Shown here in pieces: positions 10,029-21,656 of a stretch of DNA of 64,000 nucleotides (position 1 is the first letter of the stretch; each line of letters begins with the position of its first letter). Source of the DNA: Cryptomeria japonica (taxonomy: Eukaryota > Streptophyta > Pinopsida > Cupressales > Cupressaceae); assembly GCF_030272615.1 (NCBI RefSeq), contig NC_081414.1, positions 907,933,009-907,997,008 on the forward strand. Reading direction: 5' to 3'. The notes beneath the pieces are model-generated. The model saw nothing but the letters and a program-made list of their open reading frames with translations, made no database searches and was not told the origin of the DNA. The translations under genes and the position numbers were made by a program.

Positions 10029-12047
10029 TACACCTGGATCAGAATACTTTGGAATAGCAATTTTTCCTAACATAATATCAACCAATTGACCCATAACATG
10101 AACTATTTGTGGATCCTTTTTCTTTCTACCAGGTTTCTTTAGGCATGCTTCTCTCAATGCCTTACCATATATAGGGACATCCTTTATTGCTTGCAACAAT
10201 GGAATTTTAACACAAATGTGCTTCAGTTGATCAAGAATATCAAAGCTTTGTTGTTGTTCAGTGGAAACTTCTTTGTCTTTCAGTCTATGGGGAAATGGTG
10301 GTAGTATTTGATTCTGAGGTATTATATCTTTAGGATCAGAGATTGGCTGCTCTTCTTGTACCTCAGTAATAACCAGATTAGAGGGATTAGGTAGAGTTGT
10401 CCCAGATCGGAGGTGAATATCATATAGTGATAAAGAATAGGCTGGGAATTGATTAGCATCAACTGAATAAGCTTGTTGTTGTTGTTGAGATTTGATATTT
10501 GGATTAGGCAATGGTTGAGTGGGCAGCTGCATTGGCTTAGGAGGTGTAGTTGTAGCTGCAGGAGGAGGCATTAAAGAAGGAGGTTATGGCTACTGAGTAG
10601 GGGGCTGATATCCAGAAGATTGGGATGGCCATGATGGGTTTCCCCTCTATTGAGAGGTAGGTTGCCAATTCCCTTGAAATTGGTTCCCTGGACACTGAGG
10701 TGGATACCAGTTTCCCTGTGACAGCTGCCACTAGGGGATTTGATTAGCAAGTTTATATCCCCAGCCTTGTGATCTATACCAATGTGGATAGTTACCAAAA
10801 TTTTGAGATTATTGCGGTTGCCATTGGTTATTTGGTGCATAAGAATCACCACTATAACCAGAAAAGGAAAGTGGATCAGGTGGCATACCTTGTCTTTGAA
10901 AATTTAGTCTTCTTTGAGCAACATAGAAGACTTGTTCATCCTCGCCTTGAATTGGTTTGAAATCAGATACTTCAACATTTGCAACCATCTTACATCTGCA
11001 ATCTTTCTTTCAATGCTTACAATGAGGACAAAATTTTGCAAGAAATGCATCAGCTTCCTCGTGCTTCTTCTTAGCTGCCAATGTATCCAACTGAGTAGCC
11101 ATATTGTTTATAATGTCCTCCTTGAAATCTTTTGACAGATGGCTAAGTTCCAATCTAGAAACTCCAGTTCTAGATGCTGATGATGGTGCCCCTGTCTTAA
11201 ATCTCCTATTCTTCTTAGAAGTAGATCTGGAATACTTCTTGCAAATTTGTCCTACTTCAGCCCAAGTAGATTGTGTAATGTCACCTCCTCCCATAAGATC
11301 TATGGAATCGGTGCATTCATCACTGATACCCCTCAAGAATATCAATTTGAGGGAATCTTCATTCAGAGTACTATGCTAGGACTTCTTGACACTGAACAAA
11401 AACCTTTCCAGATAATCCTCAAGGCTCTCATCTTCAGTTTGTGTCATTCTAAAGATATCATCCCCATGATGATTAGTGCCTCTACAATAATCTTTGTATT
11501 TTGCAAGAAACAACCGTTTCATCTCATCCCATGTGTTGATTGTGCTACTACCCAAGCTCATAAACCATCTCAAGGATGACTCCTTCAAAGTGGCTGGAAA
11601 AAATTTGAGTCTATGGGCATCTATAGTATAGTCAAAACTCCTACAGAGAACATCAAACTCAAACATAAATGTATCTGGATTCTCTATCACCAACCCATAG
11701 AATTTAGGAAGTGAAGATGCTGGAATGTTCTTGAGGTTAGCATTATCATGCTAGTCAGAGATGGGAAACTCAAACATTGGACCAGGTGGTGGTGGTGGAT
11801 TATTCCCAACAGGAGGTGGGTTCTCTTGCATTGGACCTGTGGGGGTTGTTACTATAGGAAATTCTTCTTCTTGTGGACCAAAAAGGAATTGAAGACTACC
11901 TTCTATAAATTCAGACTCAGAGTGATTCAAATTCTATGGGACTTGATATAGTTCAGCAAAAGGGTTTATATCTGGGAAAGTATCTTTTGTATGAGTAGGA
12001 TGAGTGGGAAAAAATCTACCTCTGGCATCTCTTCTTCTATTATGCAT
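10029..12047 (-). pseudogene. Gypsy M gag and start of protease (Athila/Tat-like)
   Basis: The minus-strand start is ATG at 12047 (MHNRRRDARGRFF). The conserved plant gypsy Gag block follows near 11690-11380 (FEFDVLCRSFDYT, LRWFMSLGS, EDESLEDYLERF). Next come a region with a CPHCKH cysteine motif near 11010, a long Pro/Gln-rich linker (QQQQQ near 10460), and the segment IPKYSDPG that normally leads into the protease, where it stops. In-frame stops lie near 11945, 11750, 11376, 11010, 10731 and 10571. The protein would form the element's particle. The protease catalytic region, reverse transcriptase and integrase are absent because the LTR of K abuts at 10028. Confidence 0.85.
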
Positions 12048-12115
12048 GCATATTCATGAAATTTCAAACAATTAACTAGAAACTAAAATAATCATAAAAG
12101 GTTTTTAGCTTGACA

Positions 12116-12136
12116 CCATCTTCGGCAATGGCACCA
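12116..12136 (-). other. Primer-binding site of M (Athila/Tat type)
   Basis: The minus strand reads TGGTGCCATTGCCGAAGATGG, four bases from the LTR end. It resembles the TGGCGCCGTTGCCGGGGA-type site of plant Athila/Tat elements with several C-to-T or G-to-A changes. This independently supports the gypsy assignment. Confidence 0.75.
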
Positions 12137-12140
12137 AAAA

Positions 12141-13319
12141 TGTCTACCCCAACTATAATGATAATAAAATACCTCTAATTGAAATCTCAATCCAAAGTTT
12201 AGACATTCATATAGTAGAGTTTACTATTTTCATGGCTGGTGTTCATTTAGTTGTCAATCCAAGAATGTAAAACTTGAAATGGGTCTGCAATATATATGCA
12301 CTAAGCTCCTTAAATGATTATTCTGCATTACTATAGTAACTAACTAACATTATACAGAAAGGAAAGGTAGGAATGAAAATCATAAAAGACTACATGAAAG
12401 CTTCACAAAACACTACTGGAATGATCTAATGTAAATATCAGAAATCACACCGTTCTGTCTTGGCTGCAGGAACAGTTAGCAGATCTATTTCCAATGGCTG
12501 TAGAAACAATCTAGTCGTGAACTTCTACTGCAACTAAGTAAAAACTAACTTCAATGATCATAAACATAGGATCACTCACCAAGTGGGCCCCCTTGGATGA
12601 GTGATATCAAACTTCCAGTAAAATACTTTTAACAGATCAGAACAACATATTCTTTATTCATTTCTTCCTGAAAATAATTACATATTCTAAAAGAGAAAAT
12701 TCAAAAAGCTTGTAAAAACTCTGCTCAATTCCTTTCCATCTTGTCTAACTCTCAGAAAGAAGGAAGAGCTTATTATAAAGAAAAGATAAACTACAATCAA
12801 CAATTCAAGTTACACCCAGAAGAAGAGGTGGATTATTGTTAGATGAGGGAGATAACTGAGGGCTTGGCTGCAAGAACCGTGGATCCTAAAACCGAACCAT
12901 AGTCTTTGCATGCCAAAGTGATATTTTTTGAATTTAATATGCACTAGAGTTAAACTCCCATGGTGAAGTACAACTGCTCCGATTATGCCATACATTGCGC
13001 TTTCTTGAATCCCCTTCAGTTTGACCTCCAGTTATCTGAACGTGATTCTCCAATCCCTAGGCGCGAAAGGAAATCATCCACTGCAACATCAATTATTATC
13101 TGCACTAAAACAAAAACAACATACAAGGACATGCATATGTATCTTACTCAATTAATACATTCATTAACTCACATATGACATTATCCTAAATAATCTGCAT
13201 ATCACAGGGACAAATCATTTAGCTGCAGGAATTAACTGACAAAGTTCAAACATGATTTCATAAGTTCAGTTTTAAAACATGGATTACATATAGTCAATTC
13301 ACAATACTTTACTATCACA
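12141..13319 (-). repeat. 5' LTR of gypsy M
   Basis: On the plus strand it runs from TGTCTACC at 12141, next to the primer site, to CTATCACA at 13319: 1179 bases with TG..CA ends. Neither strand codes for anything recognisable. At 13320 the copia E1 coding sequence begins, so M has probably landed in E1, but no duplicated target could be checked on the far side. Confidence 0.7.
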
Positions 13320-16300
13320 ATGCAACCCAAAAGATGCCAAAAAACCTAAGAGTCATGATAAAAAACATGTCAAAGCATCCACTTTTCATGTAGGTCAGAT
13401 GGTGGATAGAGGATTTCATTTGCAATTTAAATATAGAAAATGCTAGATTATCAATAGATCTGGATTGGAGATTACATCTGGAACTTAGACCAAAAGAAAT
13501 ATCTTTCATTTGAACTCTAGTGAGAAGGCTTGCTTGATTTCTTAGATAGATGAAAGCTGGTAATGGCATAAGAGGATGTGTCATGTAAATTTTGATTGCA
13601 TAATGAAGATGAATTCAACACAAGTTGTCAGAGATTTGCCCAAGATTGTTAAAACTCATAATCCAGTATGTAGAGATCTTATTCATATTGATCTATGTGG
13701 ATTGACAAGGACAAAAAGTTTTCAAGGTGATAGATACTTTATGTTGCTTATTGATGACTATTCTAGAATGATGTGGGTTGCATTTTTTTAGAGAAAAATC
13801 AGAAGCTCTTGAGAAATTAAAAATTTTCAAAGCTATGGTTGAGACTGAAACATGATTGAAGATAAAATGTTAAAGATCGGATCAAGGAGGTGAGTTTACA
13901 TCCGATGAATTCAACAACTTTTGTGAGAAGTATGGAATCAAAAGACAATTTTCTGCACCTATAACCCCAAAGCAAATAAAAAAGTGGAAAGGAAGAACAT
14001 AACTATCTTATATGTTGCAAGAACAATGATGATGGAAGCAAAATTGCCCAATATCTATTGGAGAGAAGTTGTTAATACTGCAGTATATACTTTCAATGGA
14101 GTACACATAAAAGGTGATACCGGTAGGACTCCTTATGAATTATGGTTTGGTCATACTCCTATTGTCATATATTTTATAATTTTTGGAAGTAGATGCTACA
14201 TTAGAAGAGATGATGCATTAGGAAAATTTGATCCTAGAAGCGATGAAGGTATATTTTTTGGTTATTCTACTAAGAGTAAAGTATACAAATGTTATAACAA
14301 AAGATTGAATAGGATTATGGAAAGCATAAATGTCAAGGTGGATGAGCAAGGTAAAAATTAGATAAGATCATATGATTATGGACCGGAAGATGATTTTGTC
14401 AAATCAAAATTGGTAGTGCAAGAATCAATTTAGAGAATGGATCCTATTGCTCTGGTAACATAAAAAAATTCCACAGTGACTAATGAAGGGCAAAAAGAAT
14501 CAGATTGTCAAGAAAATCTAAAAACTTCCAGGTATGTGAAGCTAAATCATTCTTAAGATCAGATCATTGGAGATAAAAAGGAAAGGTGTGATGCCAAGAA
14601 GAAGGCTAGCTGTTGAAGAGATATGTTTAATTTATCAAATTGAACTTGAATTTTTTATTGAAGCAAGTAAAGATGAGAATTGGATGAAAGAAATGGAAGA
14701 GGAACTAGATTAGATAGAAAAGAATAAGTCTTGGGAATTGGTCCCTAGGCCTACAGATAAGAATGTTATTGGAACTAAATGGGTTTTCTAGAATAAATTA
14801 AATGAGGAAGGTCAAGTTGTGATAAATAAATCTATATTGGTTTGCAAAGGTTACTCACATGAAGGAGTTTATTATGATGAGACTTACGCTCCGGTTGCAA
14901 GAATTGAAGCGGTAAGACTATTTCTTGCCTATGTTTCACACAAGAACTACAAGGTATATCAGATGGATGTTAAATGTGCCTTTCTGAATGGAGATCTTGA
15001 AGAGGAAGTCTATATTGAGCAGTCTGATGGATTTTCTTAATTAGAAGACAAAGACATGGTTTGCAGATTGAAGAAAGCTTTATATGGATTGAAACAAGCT
15101 CCTAGAGCATGGTATGCTAGAGTAGATAAATATCTTTCAAATCTTGGTTTTAGAAAAGGTAATGTTGATAATAACTGTATGCGGGAAAAGTGGGCTAATA
15201 AAACTAAATATGTGAAAATATATAAAAATGACTTGTCCACACACACACAGAGGACTTCTTGATGCAAGCTATAGAGTAACGTAGTATTACTCAACTTCCC
15301 AAGGTGGGTCCCATGGTTCTCTATCTCACAATGTCCCTCAAACCAATGTTTTGCTCTCAGATCACTAAGCAAAATGGTTCAGGGATGGCAAATGCAAGAA
15401 CGAGGGATGCTCTAATAGATTTCTAAAATGAAATATGTTATAAGCTATGTATGATTTTAAAATGCAATAAACTAAATGATAAGATGACAAGATTAGTATG
15501 AATACTATCCTACCATACTATATTTAGTCTATGATTGAGCTAAAATGATAAAGAAATTATTCTAAACATGCATATTTAGTCTAATTCCTGATTTAAGAGA
15601 GGCTAAATGATGAGCATATATGAAATGAGAAAGCTTGAATGTATTTGAGCATAAGTGTGATGCTACAAATTTGAAGGATGATTGTTTTTGGAGGAATGAG
15701 AGCTCTATTTATAGCAAGAATAGGGCAATGGATGGTCAATATTGAATGGTTTAATCAAGGGTTGAGTTTGAAAGTTGGGGATCCATGTGCACAATTGGCA
15801 CCAATGAAATGGTGACAAGTGTCAATATAGGATTGGGTTGAGAGAAGGGGTTGGAGGCATTAAAGGCCTGAGAAGACCTCATGGTTATCTAGAGGCTAAG
15901 GGTCAAGTCTAAGTTAGGCTTACCCACTAGATTAAGATTTAATCCAAGGATAAACCTTTGTGAAAATGATTAAGAGATAATCATGGTCAAAGCATTAATG
16001 GCCTGATGAGACCCTTGGGTTGGATGAAGGTTGAGTCAAAACAAATGTTTTAACCATGTAGGAGGGTTTTAGTTAACCATTAATGGTTATTGGAGACTTT
16101 GGGGATTAAGTGGTTGAAGGTTGAAAGCCTTCAATGGCTATCAAAGACTTTGAGCCATTTAGTGGTTGAAGGTTGAAAGCCTTTAATGGTTATCAAAGAC
16201 TTTGAGGTTTTGAGAAGTGACTTCCCTTTGCTTAGGGATGTGACAAATTTTAGAGGAGGGGTTAGGTTAATTAGAAGCGATTAGAAGATTCTAGAAGGGA

Positions 16301-17645
16301 TTAGAAAGGGGTTTGGGATTTTGCAAGTGGATGGAGGGATAATAGGATTTAATTAAAATAAATGATTTATTCAATTTGGTTGCAATTTGGGGAAATTGAA
16401 TGAATTAGATTTATTCCATTTAGGATAACTATTTAATTAAATTTGAATTTAATTAAAAGTGGATAGGGGGAATTTAATTGAATAAAATGATTTATTCATT
16501 AAATGGGTATAGTGAATTTAATTTAAATAAATTGAGTAATTTACTTAATTAAATAGAGGAATGTGGATAATTTAATTAAATTGGATTTAATCAAATAGAG
16601 AAATGAACATAAAATATTCATTTAGGAATGTGGTCATTTTTATACGTCTACAATAACTTATATTATAAGATTGAGCATGATGACATACTAATCATTGAAG
16701 TCTTTGTGGATGATATCATTTTTGGAGGAGAAGAAAGTTAATGCATGAAATTTGTTGATGATATGAAGACTAAATTTGAAATGTCTATGATTGGAGAGAT
16801 GAAATTTTTCTAAGGATTATAGATTACTTAGATTGATAAAGGTATTTTCATTTGTCAAATTAAGTATGTGAGGGAATCGCTTAAGAAATTCGGACTTGAA
16901 ATTTCTAAACATGTTGGTACTGCTATGATAACCGATTGCAAATTGTAAAAGGATGATGAATCTACTAGAATAAATCCAAGTAGATACAAATCAATGATTG
17001 GTGGATCATTGTACTTAACACAAAATAGAATTGATATAATGAATGTTGTTCATATTTCTTCTAGATTTTAGTCAGATCCTAGAGGAACTCATGATATTTC
17101 TATCAAAAGGATTTTAAGATATTTGGTAGGTATAATAGACTATGGGTTATGGTATCCAAAGGATGATGATTTTAGACTATGTGCCTATACAGAATTTGAT
17201 TGGGTAGGAGATGTGGATGACATGAAGAGCACTATAGGTGGCGAATTCTTTCTTAGAAAGAAATTGGTTTCATGGCTTAGCAAGAAAAAACCATGCACTT
17301 CATTATCTACTGCTGAAGCTAAATATGTAGCTGCTGCAACTAAATGTACTCAAATTTTATGGATGAAACAAATGTTGAAGGATATAAGGGTAAGTTATGA
17401 TGAGCGTATTGTTATTCATTGTGATAATATTATTTCTATTGATATAACAAAGAATCTAGTATTTTATTCCAAGTCAAAACACATTTCTATAAGGTATAAT
17501 ATCTTGAAAGAAAAGGTTGAAGCAAATGAAGTCAAATTGGTTTTATTTGCCTACTAGGGAACATATTGCAGATATTCTAACAAAACCATTACCTAAAGAT
17601 AATTTTGAATATCTTAGACATTAGCTGGGGGTCACCACCCCTCTA
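13320..17645 (+). pseudogene. Copia E1 pol remnant, interrupted by a solo LTR
   Basis: Homology to A starts in the protease-to-integrase linker by about 13390 (VGQMVDRGFHLQFK). Then come the integrase zinc region (WHKRMCHVNFDC, near 13560), integrase core (HIDLCG near 13683, later MERKN and GRTPYELWFGH), reverse transcriptase (FAPVAR-like YAPVARIEAVRLF near 14886; [22 protein letters not shown] near 16703) and RNase H (17190-17557; WMKQMLKDI, CDN). Gag and the protease active site are missing. About 20 stops and several frameshifts occur; the last codons before 'TKPLPKD' are out of frame. An F-family LTR splits the reverse transcriptase at 15176-16652. Confidence 0.9.
15176..16652 (-). mobile_element. 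Solo LTR of F family in E1
   Basis: TGTATGCGGG opens and CGTCTACA closes a 1477-base insertion flanked by a perfect 5-bp duplication ATAAC (15171-15175 and 16653-16657). It matches the insert in element C (45620-47054) and, reversed, the LTR at 61586. On the minus strand a TATAAATAGAG-like box lies near 15710, so the LTR is in reverse orientation. No internal sequence is present: a solo LTR left by recombination between two LTRs. Confidence 0.92.
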
Positions 17646-17973
17646 GAAGAGACTTAGAGATGCATGGATGCATAAATCCGGTGAGCCTATCATACATACT
17701 TTCTGATCTGGGTTGATGAGATGATGTTGCTTCTTAGGGGGAGTAGTCAGTTGTTTCATTCAGATTTCTTCTTGGTTTGGTATCCATCCTTTGTCATTGA
17801 TGTCAAAGGGGGAGATGGTGTTCATGTGAAAAATAATTAATCTTTGGGGAGATGGTGTTCATGTGTTCTTCAGTTAATCAAAGGGGGAGATATATTTTAG
17901 GCCAGTCTTTGGGAGATTGTTGGCATTCCTTGGCACTTGGATGTTTTTCACATTCAGTGTTTCCATAAATGCC
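17646..17973 (+). other. E1 3' untranslated spacer
   Basis: Non-coding sequence between the pol end and the polypurine tract. It holds repeated 'aagggggaga' purine runs (17740, 17805, 17880, 17975), as SIRE-like copia elements often do, and resembles 25730-26049 of A. Confidence 0.7.
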
Positions 17974-17985
17974 AAAGGGCGAGAT
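17974..17985 (+). other. Polypurine tract of E1
   Basis: AAAGGGCGAGAT just before the LTR. Elements A and C have AAAGGGAGAGAT and AAAGGGGGAGAT at the same place; one G is now C here. Confidence 0.8.
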
Positions 17986-19209
17986 TATTGGAAATATGCT
18001 GGATTTGGTTAAGTGTTGTCATTGATGTTAACACTATATCCCAGTTGGATATAGTTCTGCTATCCTGGTTGGACCTATCCCAGTTAGACTTGGTGTTTGT
18101 CTTGGTTTTGGATGTGATTCTCATCCGATATGATCAGGTCCTTGGATTTGGTTTTGGATAGTTATTCAGGTTGGTCATATTCTTTTCATATTTGTTTGGT
18201 TCATGATTTGGTGCTTTGGAAGCTATCACTTATGTTCTTAGTTGATATTTATTAGTACTGGCTAGCTTTATCGATTGGCAATACTTGATGATATGGTTAA
18301 GTGATTTTGTTCCAACTTATAGAAATAATTTCTAATATGTTGAAGGTGATTCTTGATCATGTCCCAATTTTTTTGTGGCTTTGCATTGGCTACCATGTTG
18401 ATATGGTGGTCCTATTTGGATCTGGTTATATATTTTGTGATATTGCACTAAGGGTTTTTACCAGTTGGTGAAACGTGTTGGAGATTGGTCTTAGCATGAT
18501 TTCCAACAAATGTAATTGTTTGGGAATTTGAATTAGGTCCATGCTATGTAATGTAAATCATAATATTGGTTTGGTGATATCGTGTGATGTAATTTTTGTA
18601 ATTATGGGTTTATAGGTTTAGGGTTTAGCCGACCTTATCATTAAGGTTGATGCATTGTATTTATAGGTGATGTATTCATGTAATCTTGGTATTAATGGTT
18701 ATGTCTATATTATCAAAGAAAGGTTATGTGTGAATAGTGATATATCATTCAGCATAAGGTTGTGAAGGATTTAGTGTTGCAGGGCAGACATATATGCTTT
18801 ATCAGAACTGTATCAAGCATTAGGAGATGCTACTTCCATAGTTCATTCTTTCTAGATTTTAGTCCAACATGTTTGTAAGTGAGTGAGACTTCCCTTTTGT
18901 GATGAGCAGTGTGCTCTAGGTGATTGGCCTGATTGCAAGGGAAATCCCCATTATAATTATTTTACATACTACTGTAGATGTATTATTTGATTTTGGGTAG
19001 GGTTTCCCATTGTGGTTTTTCCTTTGCTGGGTTTTCCATGTCAAAATATTGGTGTTGTGTGTACCGTGCTTTCATGTTTTATCTTTAATTGTGTTGGTTT
19101 CTTTGTGCTCCGGTATAAATTTTATAATCTACACTAACAAAATACTTGTGTGAAAACTGATTCACCCCCCCCTCTCTCAGTTTTCTCCTAGTATCAAAAC
19201 TGTCTAACA
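17986..19209 (+). repeat. 3' LTR of copia E1 (E family)
   Basis: It begins TATTGGAAATATGC, with the expected TG start changed to TA, and ends TGTCTAACA at 19209: 1224 bases. It matches the E2 LTR at 2244-3431 (reverse) and the fragment at 31439-32133. The C-rich block CTGATTCACCCCCCCCTCTC lies about 40 bases before the end. Confidence 0.9.
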
Positions 19210-20127
19210 CATTTTTCATCCATTGTTTTTGCCACCGGAGTCACGTCTCCATTACCATCTTCCTAAGTTAATCATTCCAAACATCAAAACATCCAAAATC
19301 AAACATCAAACTTCATTCTTTTTCCAACTTCCACAAAGTTAGTTCACATCCTAGATTAAGCTTGTCATTCATCCTATTTTGAGCTTTAGTCTATCATCCA
19401 TTTTCATCTTTCATCTATCCAACTCATCAACTAATTGTCATGCCACAATTTTATTATGATAATTTTGGTCATCCTTCATTTTCCTCTACTTCATCACATT
19501 CTAATGTTTATGAGAGTCTTGTTGATCAAGATGAATATGAAATTGAAAACCTTGATGTTCTCATCCCTAGCAAGCTTGCACCAAGTGTTAGATACCAAAA
19601 TCCAATTGTTCATCCTAGATACTCTACCATTCCTCCATGTGCATCCACTTATAATACTTATCACACCTTTGACAAGGTAAATCCATATTTTCCTCCATCC
19701 ATAGCTCCCTCATACACAATATCCATGTCTCCATATTCTCCCATGAGCTTATCCCAACCTCCATATTTTCATAACAATACCACTTATATTTATAATCCAA
19801 ATCCACCATCTCATTATCCTAATCCTCCACCCAATCCTAATCCCCCATCCTACCTCAATCCTCCATCCAATCCTAATCCTTCATCCTACTTAAATATTTC
19901 ATCCAATACTAATCCTCCATTCAATCCCAATCCTCAATCCTCCATCTAATCCTAATCCTCCATCCAATCCTAATCCTTCATCCTACCTCAATCTTCCATC
20001 CAATCCTAATCATACATCCTACCTCAATCCTCCATCTAATCCCAATCCCCCATCCTACCTCAATCCTCCATCCAATCCTAATCCTCCATCCTACCTCAAT
20101 CCTCCATCTAATCCTAATCCCCCATCC
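19210..20127 (+). pseudogene. Element N, part 1: Pro/Asn-rich Tat-like ORF
   Basis: An open frame from ATG 19440 (MPQFYYDNFGHPSF) gives 169 residues before stops, and its repetitive coding continues to 20127. The C-terminal part consists of a 12-residue repeat close to PSNPNPPSYLNP. The sequence continues, inverted, at 34000-32547 after the O and A insertions. That second part holds a glycine-rich KKMNYQGKGLALHEK motif like the G-patch-like segment between protease and reverse transcriptase in Tat gypsy polyproteins. I infer a Tat-lineage gypsy remnant, not a host gene. The 230 bases before the ATG are AT/C-rich and featureless. Confidence 0.55.
19820..20127 (+). repeat. 36-bp tandem array coding the PSNPNPPSYLNP repeat
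   Basis: A unit like CCATCCAATCCTAATCCTCC plus ATCCTACCTCAATCCT recurs about eight times, some units shortened. The unit is a multiple of three, so the protein repeat is preserved except where a small deletion shifts the frame near 19945. The other half of the array is at 33660-34000 in reverse orientation. Confidence 0.9.
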
Positions 20128-20321
20128 TGTTAAAAGCTAGGGTTGTTGTTGCACCAAAAGATCGACCTATCAATGCCTGATACAACCAATAGACTTATAG
20201 AATCCACATGAGGCTCTTAAACTATATCAAGAATCCCCATGAGGGATGCTGGCCCACTGCCAACAATCCCCTTTCCAGCATCACTCACTTGTGACCAAGC
20301 TCTGATACCACTTGTTACAAG
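20128..20321 (-). mobile_element. Miniature LTR element O (TRIM/SMART-like), left part
   Basis: This holds a complete 138-base LTR (20128-20265; TGTTAAAAGC..TGCCAACA), a 47-base internal region (20266-20312) and the first 9 bases of the second LTR (20313-20321). In the minus-strand sense the internal region has a primer site and then a polypurine tract GGAAAGGGGAT next to the LTR; it has no coding capacity. The upstream target duplication CATCC is at 20123-20127. The rest is at 34001-34134, inverted, because copia A inserted and a rearrangement followed. Total original length works out at 323 bases. Such tiny elements rely on proteins made by others. Confidence 0.88.
20299..20310 (-). other. 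Primer-binding site of miniature element O
   Basis: TGGTATCAGAGC on the minus strand, two bases from the LTR end. The same 12-mer is used by the copia elements here, so O probably borrows the copia machinery (inference). Confidence 0.85.
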
Positions 20322-21598
20322 TGTTGGCATTATGGATGAATTGATTATGTGTTGCATTGATGTTTTATCATTGATGTGAGCACTAGTTGTTATGGATGAT
20401 TACCGGCAGATAGGTTACTGATAGAATATCTAGTGTTACTGGCAGAAGAGATTGTTTCTTGACACTTCCGACATGTTTGGATCAGTGAAGTATATTTGAT
20501 TTCATGTGCTATATGCTCCATGAGCATGTTTTTGTCAGTTGGTATTGGCTTGGTAATTAGATGTTATCATACACTCTCATAAACCCTTACCGGCACTAGT
20601 TTGAGGTTTTACCAACAGAGTTATCATTGAGGAATCATGATAGGATGCATAATTGGTGTTGGTACAGATTCTAGATGGATTTCAGGATGCTGAAGATGTT
20701 CATTGATCATTCTTCAATTGCTTGAAGACATTGCTTTGGCATGGTGGACCCAGAATAGGTTTGGTACCTATCTAGGTTATGGACCGGTATCATGCTAGCG
20801 TGTACTCTACACGTTACCTGGATGATTCAAGCTGTTTTATGGATTTTTTATTATTGTTTTGGTCTTAAGCTAGCATGGCATATCATTGTAAATGGAATTA
20901 TGTAATGATATTATTGTAATATCTTTAGGTGGCCGACCTAATTGGTTTAGGCCTTAGGGTTTGTATAAATATGAGGTAGAAACTGTTTGTAAAGTATCAT
21001 GGTTATTGGAAAGGTCATGGTCAAGGAGTGTAATGTGTGAGTATTGCAATATCATTTAGGCAAAGGAGTTGGTCAATCATTGGTGATTGAATTGGATTTA
21101 GAAGAGGATTTAGTCCTCCGACACTGAGCTTATTCGGGACTGTAATCAGGCATAGTAGATGTTATTTCTAGTAGTTCACTCTATTGGATTTTTGTCCATT
21201 TATCTTTAGAAGGTTGTAGCCTCTTTGTAGTCAGTGAGACTCTTTTGTAATGAGTAGTACACTCTAGGCAGTGTGCCTTCTTGCAAGTGCAGGCCCCTCA
21301 TTGTAACACATATTTTCTACACAAGTATCATCTGACTATGGGTAGGTTTCCCACCATGGTTTTTCCCTTTCTGAGTTTTCCACATACAAATCATGGTGTT
21401 ATGTGGTATGGTTTCCTTGCAGTGATTATCTGGTTAATTGTTAAGTTGTACTATTTACCAGTATCTGTTCCTACCGACATCTGTCTGTGCTTTACTAGTA
21501 CTTGATTTGTTTAAGGTCATATTGTGGATTAAAAGTTATAATCTATTAACAACTGATTCACCCACCCCCCTCTCAGTTGTTCAATGATTATCCTAACA
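20322..21598 (+). repeat. 5' LTR of copia A
   Basis: 1277 bases from TGTTGGCATTATGG to CCTAACA. It is preceded by the target duplication ACAAG (20317-20321), whose partner is found inverted at 34130-34134. The C-rich block CTGATTCACCCACCCCCCTC lies near 21553. The LTR would provide promoter and polyadenylation signals. Confidence 0.95.
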
Positions 21599-21600
21599 AT

Positions 21601-21612
21601 TGGTATCAGAGC
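21601..21612 (+). other. Primer-binding site of copia A
   Basis: TGGTATCAGAGC, two bases after the 5' LTR; complementary to the 3' end of initiator methionine tRNA. Confidence 0.95.
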
Positions 21613-21656
21613 TTTGGTCCTCTTTTGCAAAAGCTTAACTGCTTGAGGTAGATCCT

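Noticed and set aside
11104..11579. Plus-strand frames of 91 and 110 residues
   Set aside because: Antisense of the M gag coding region.
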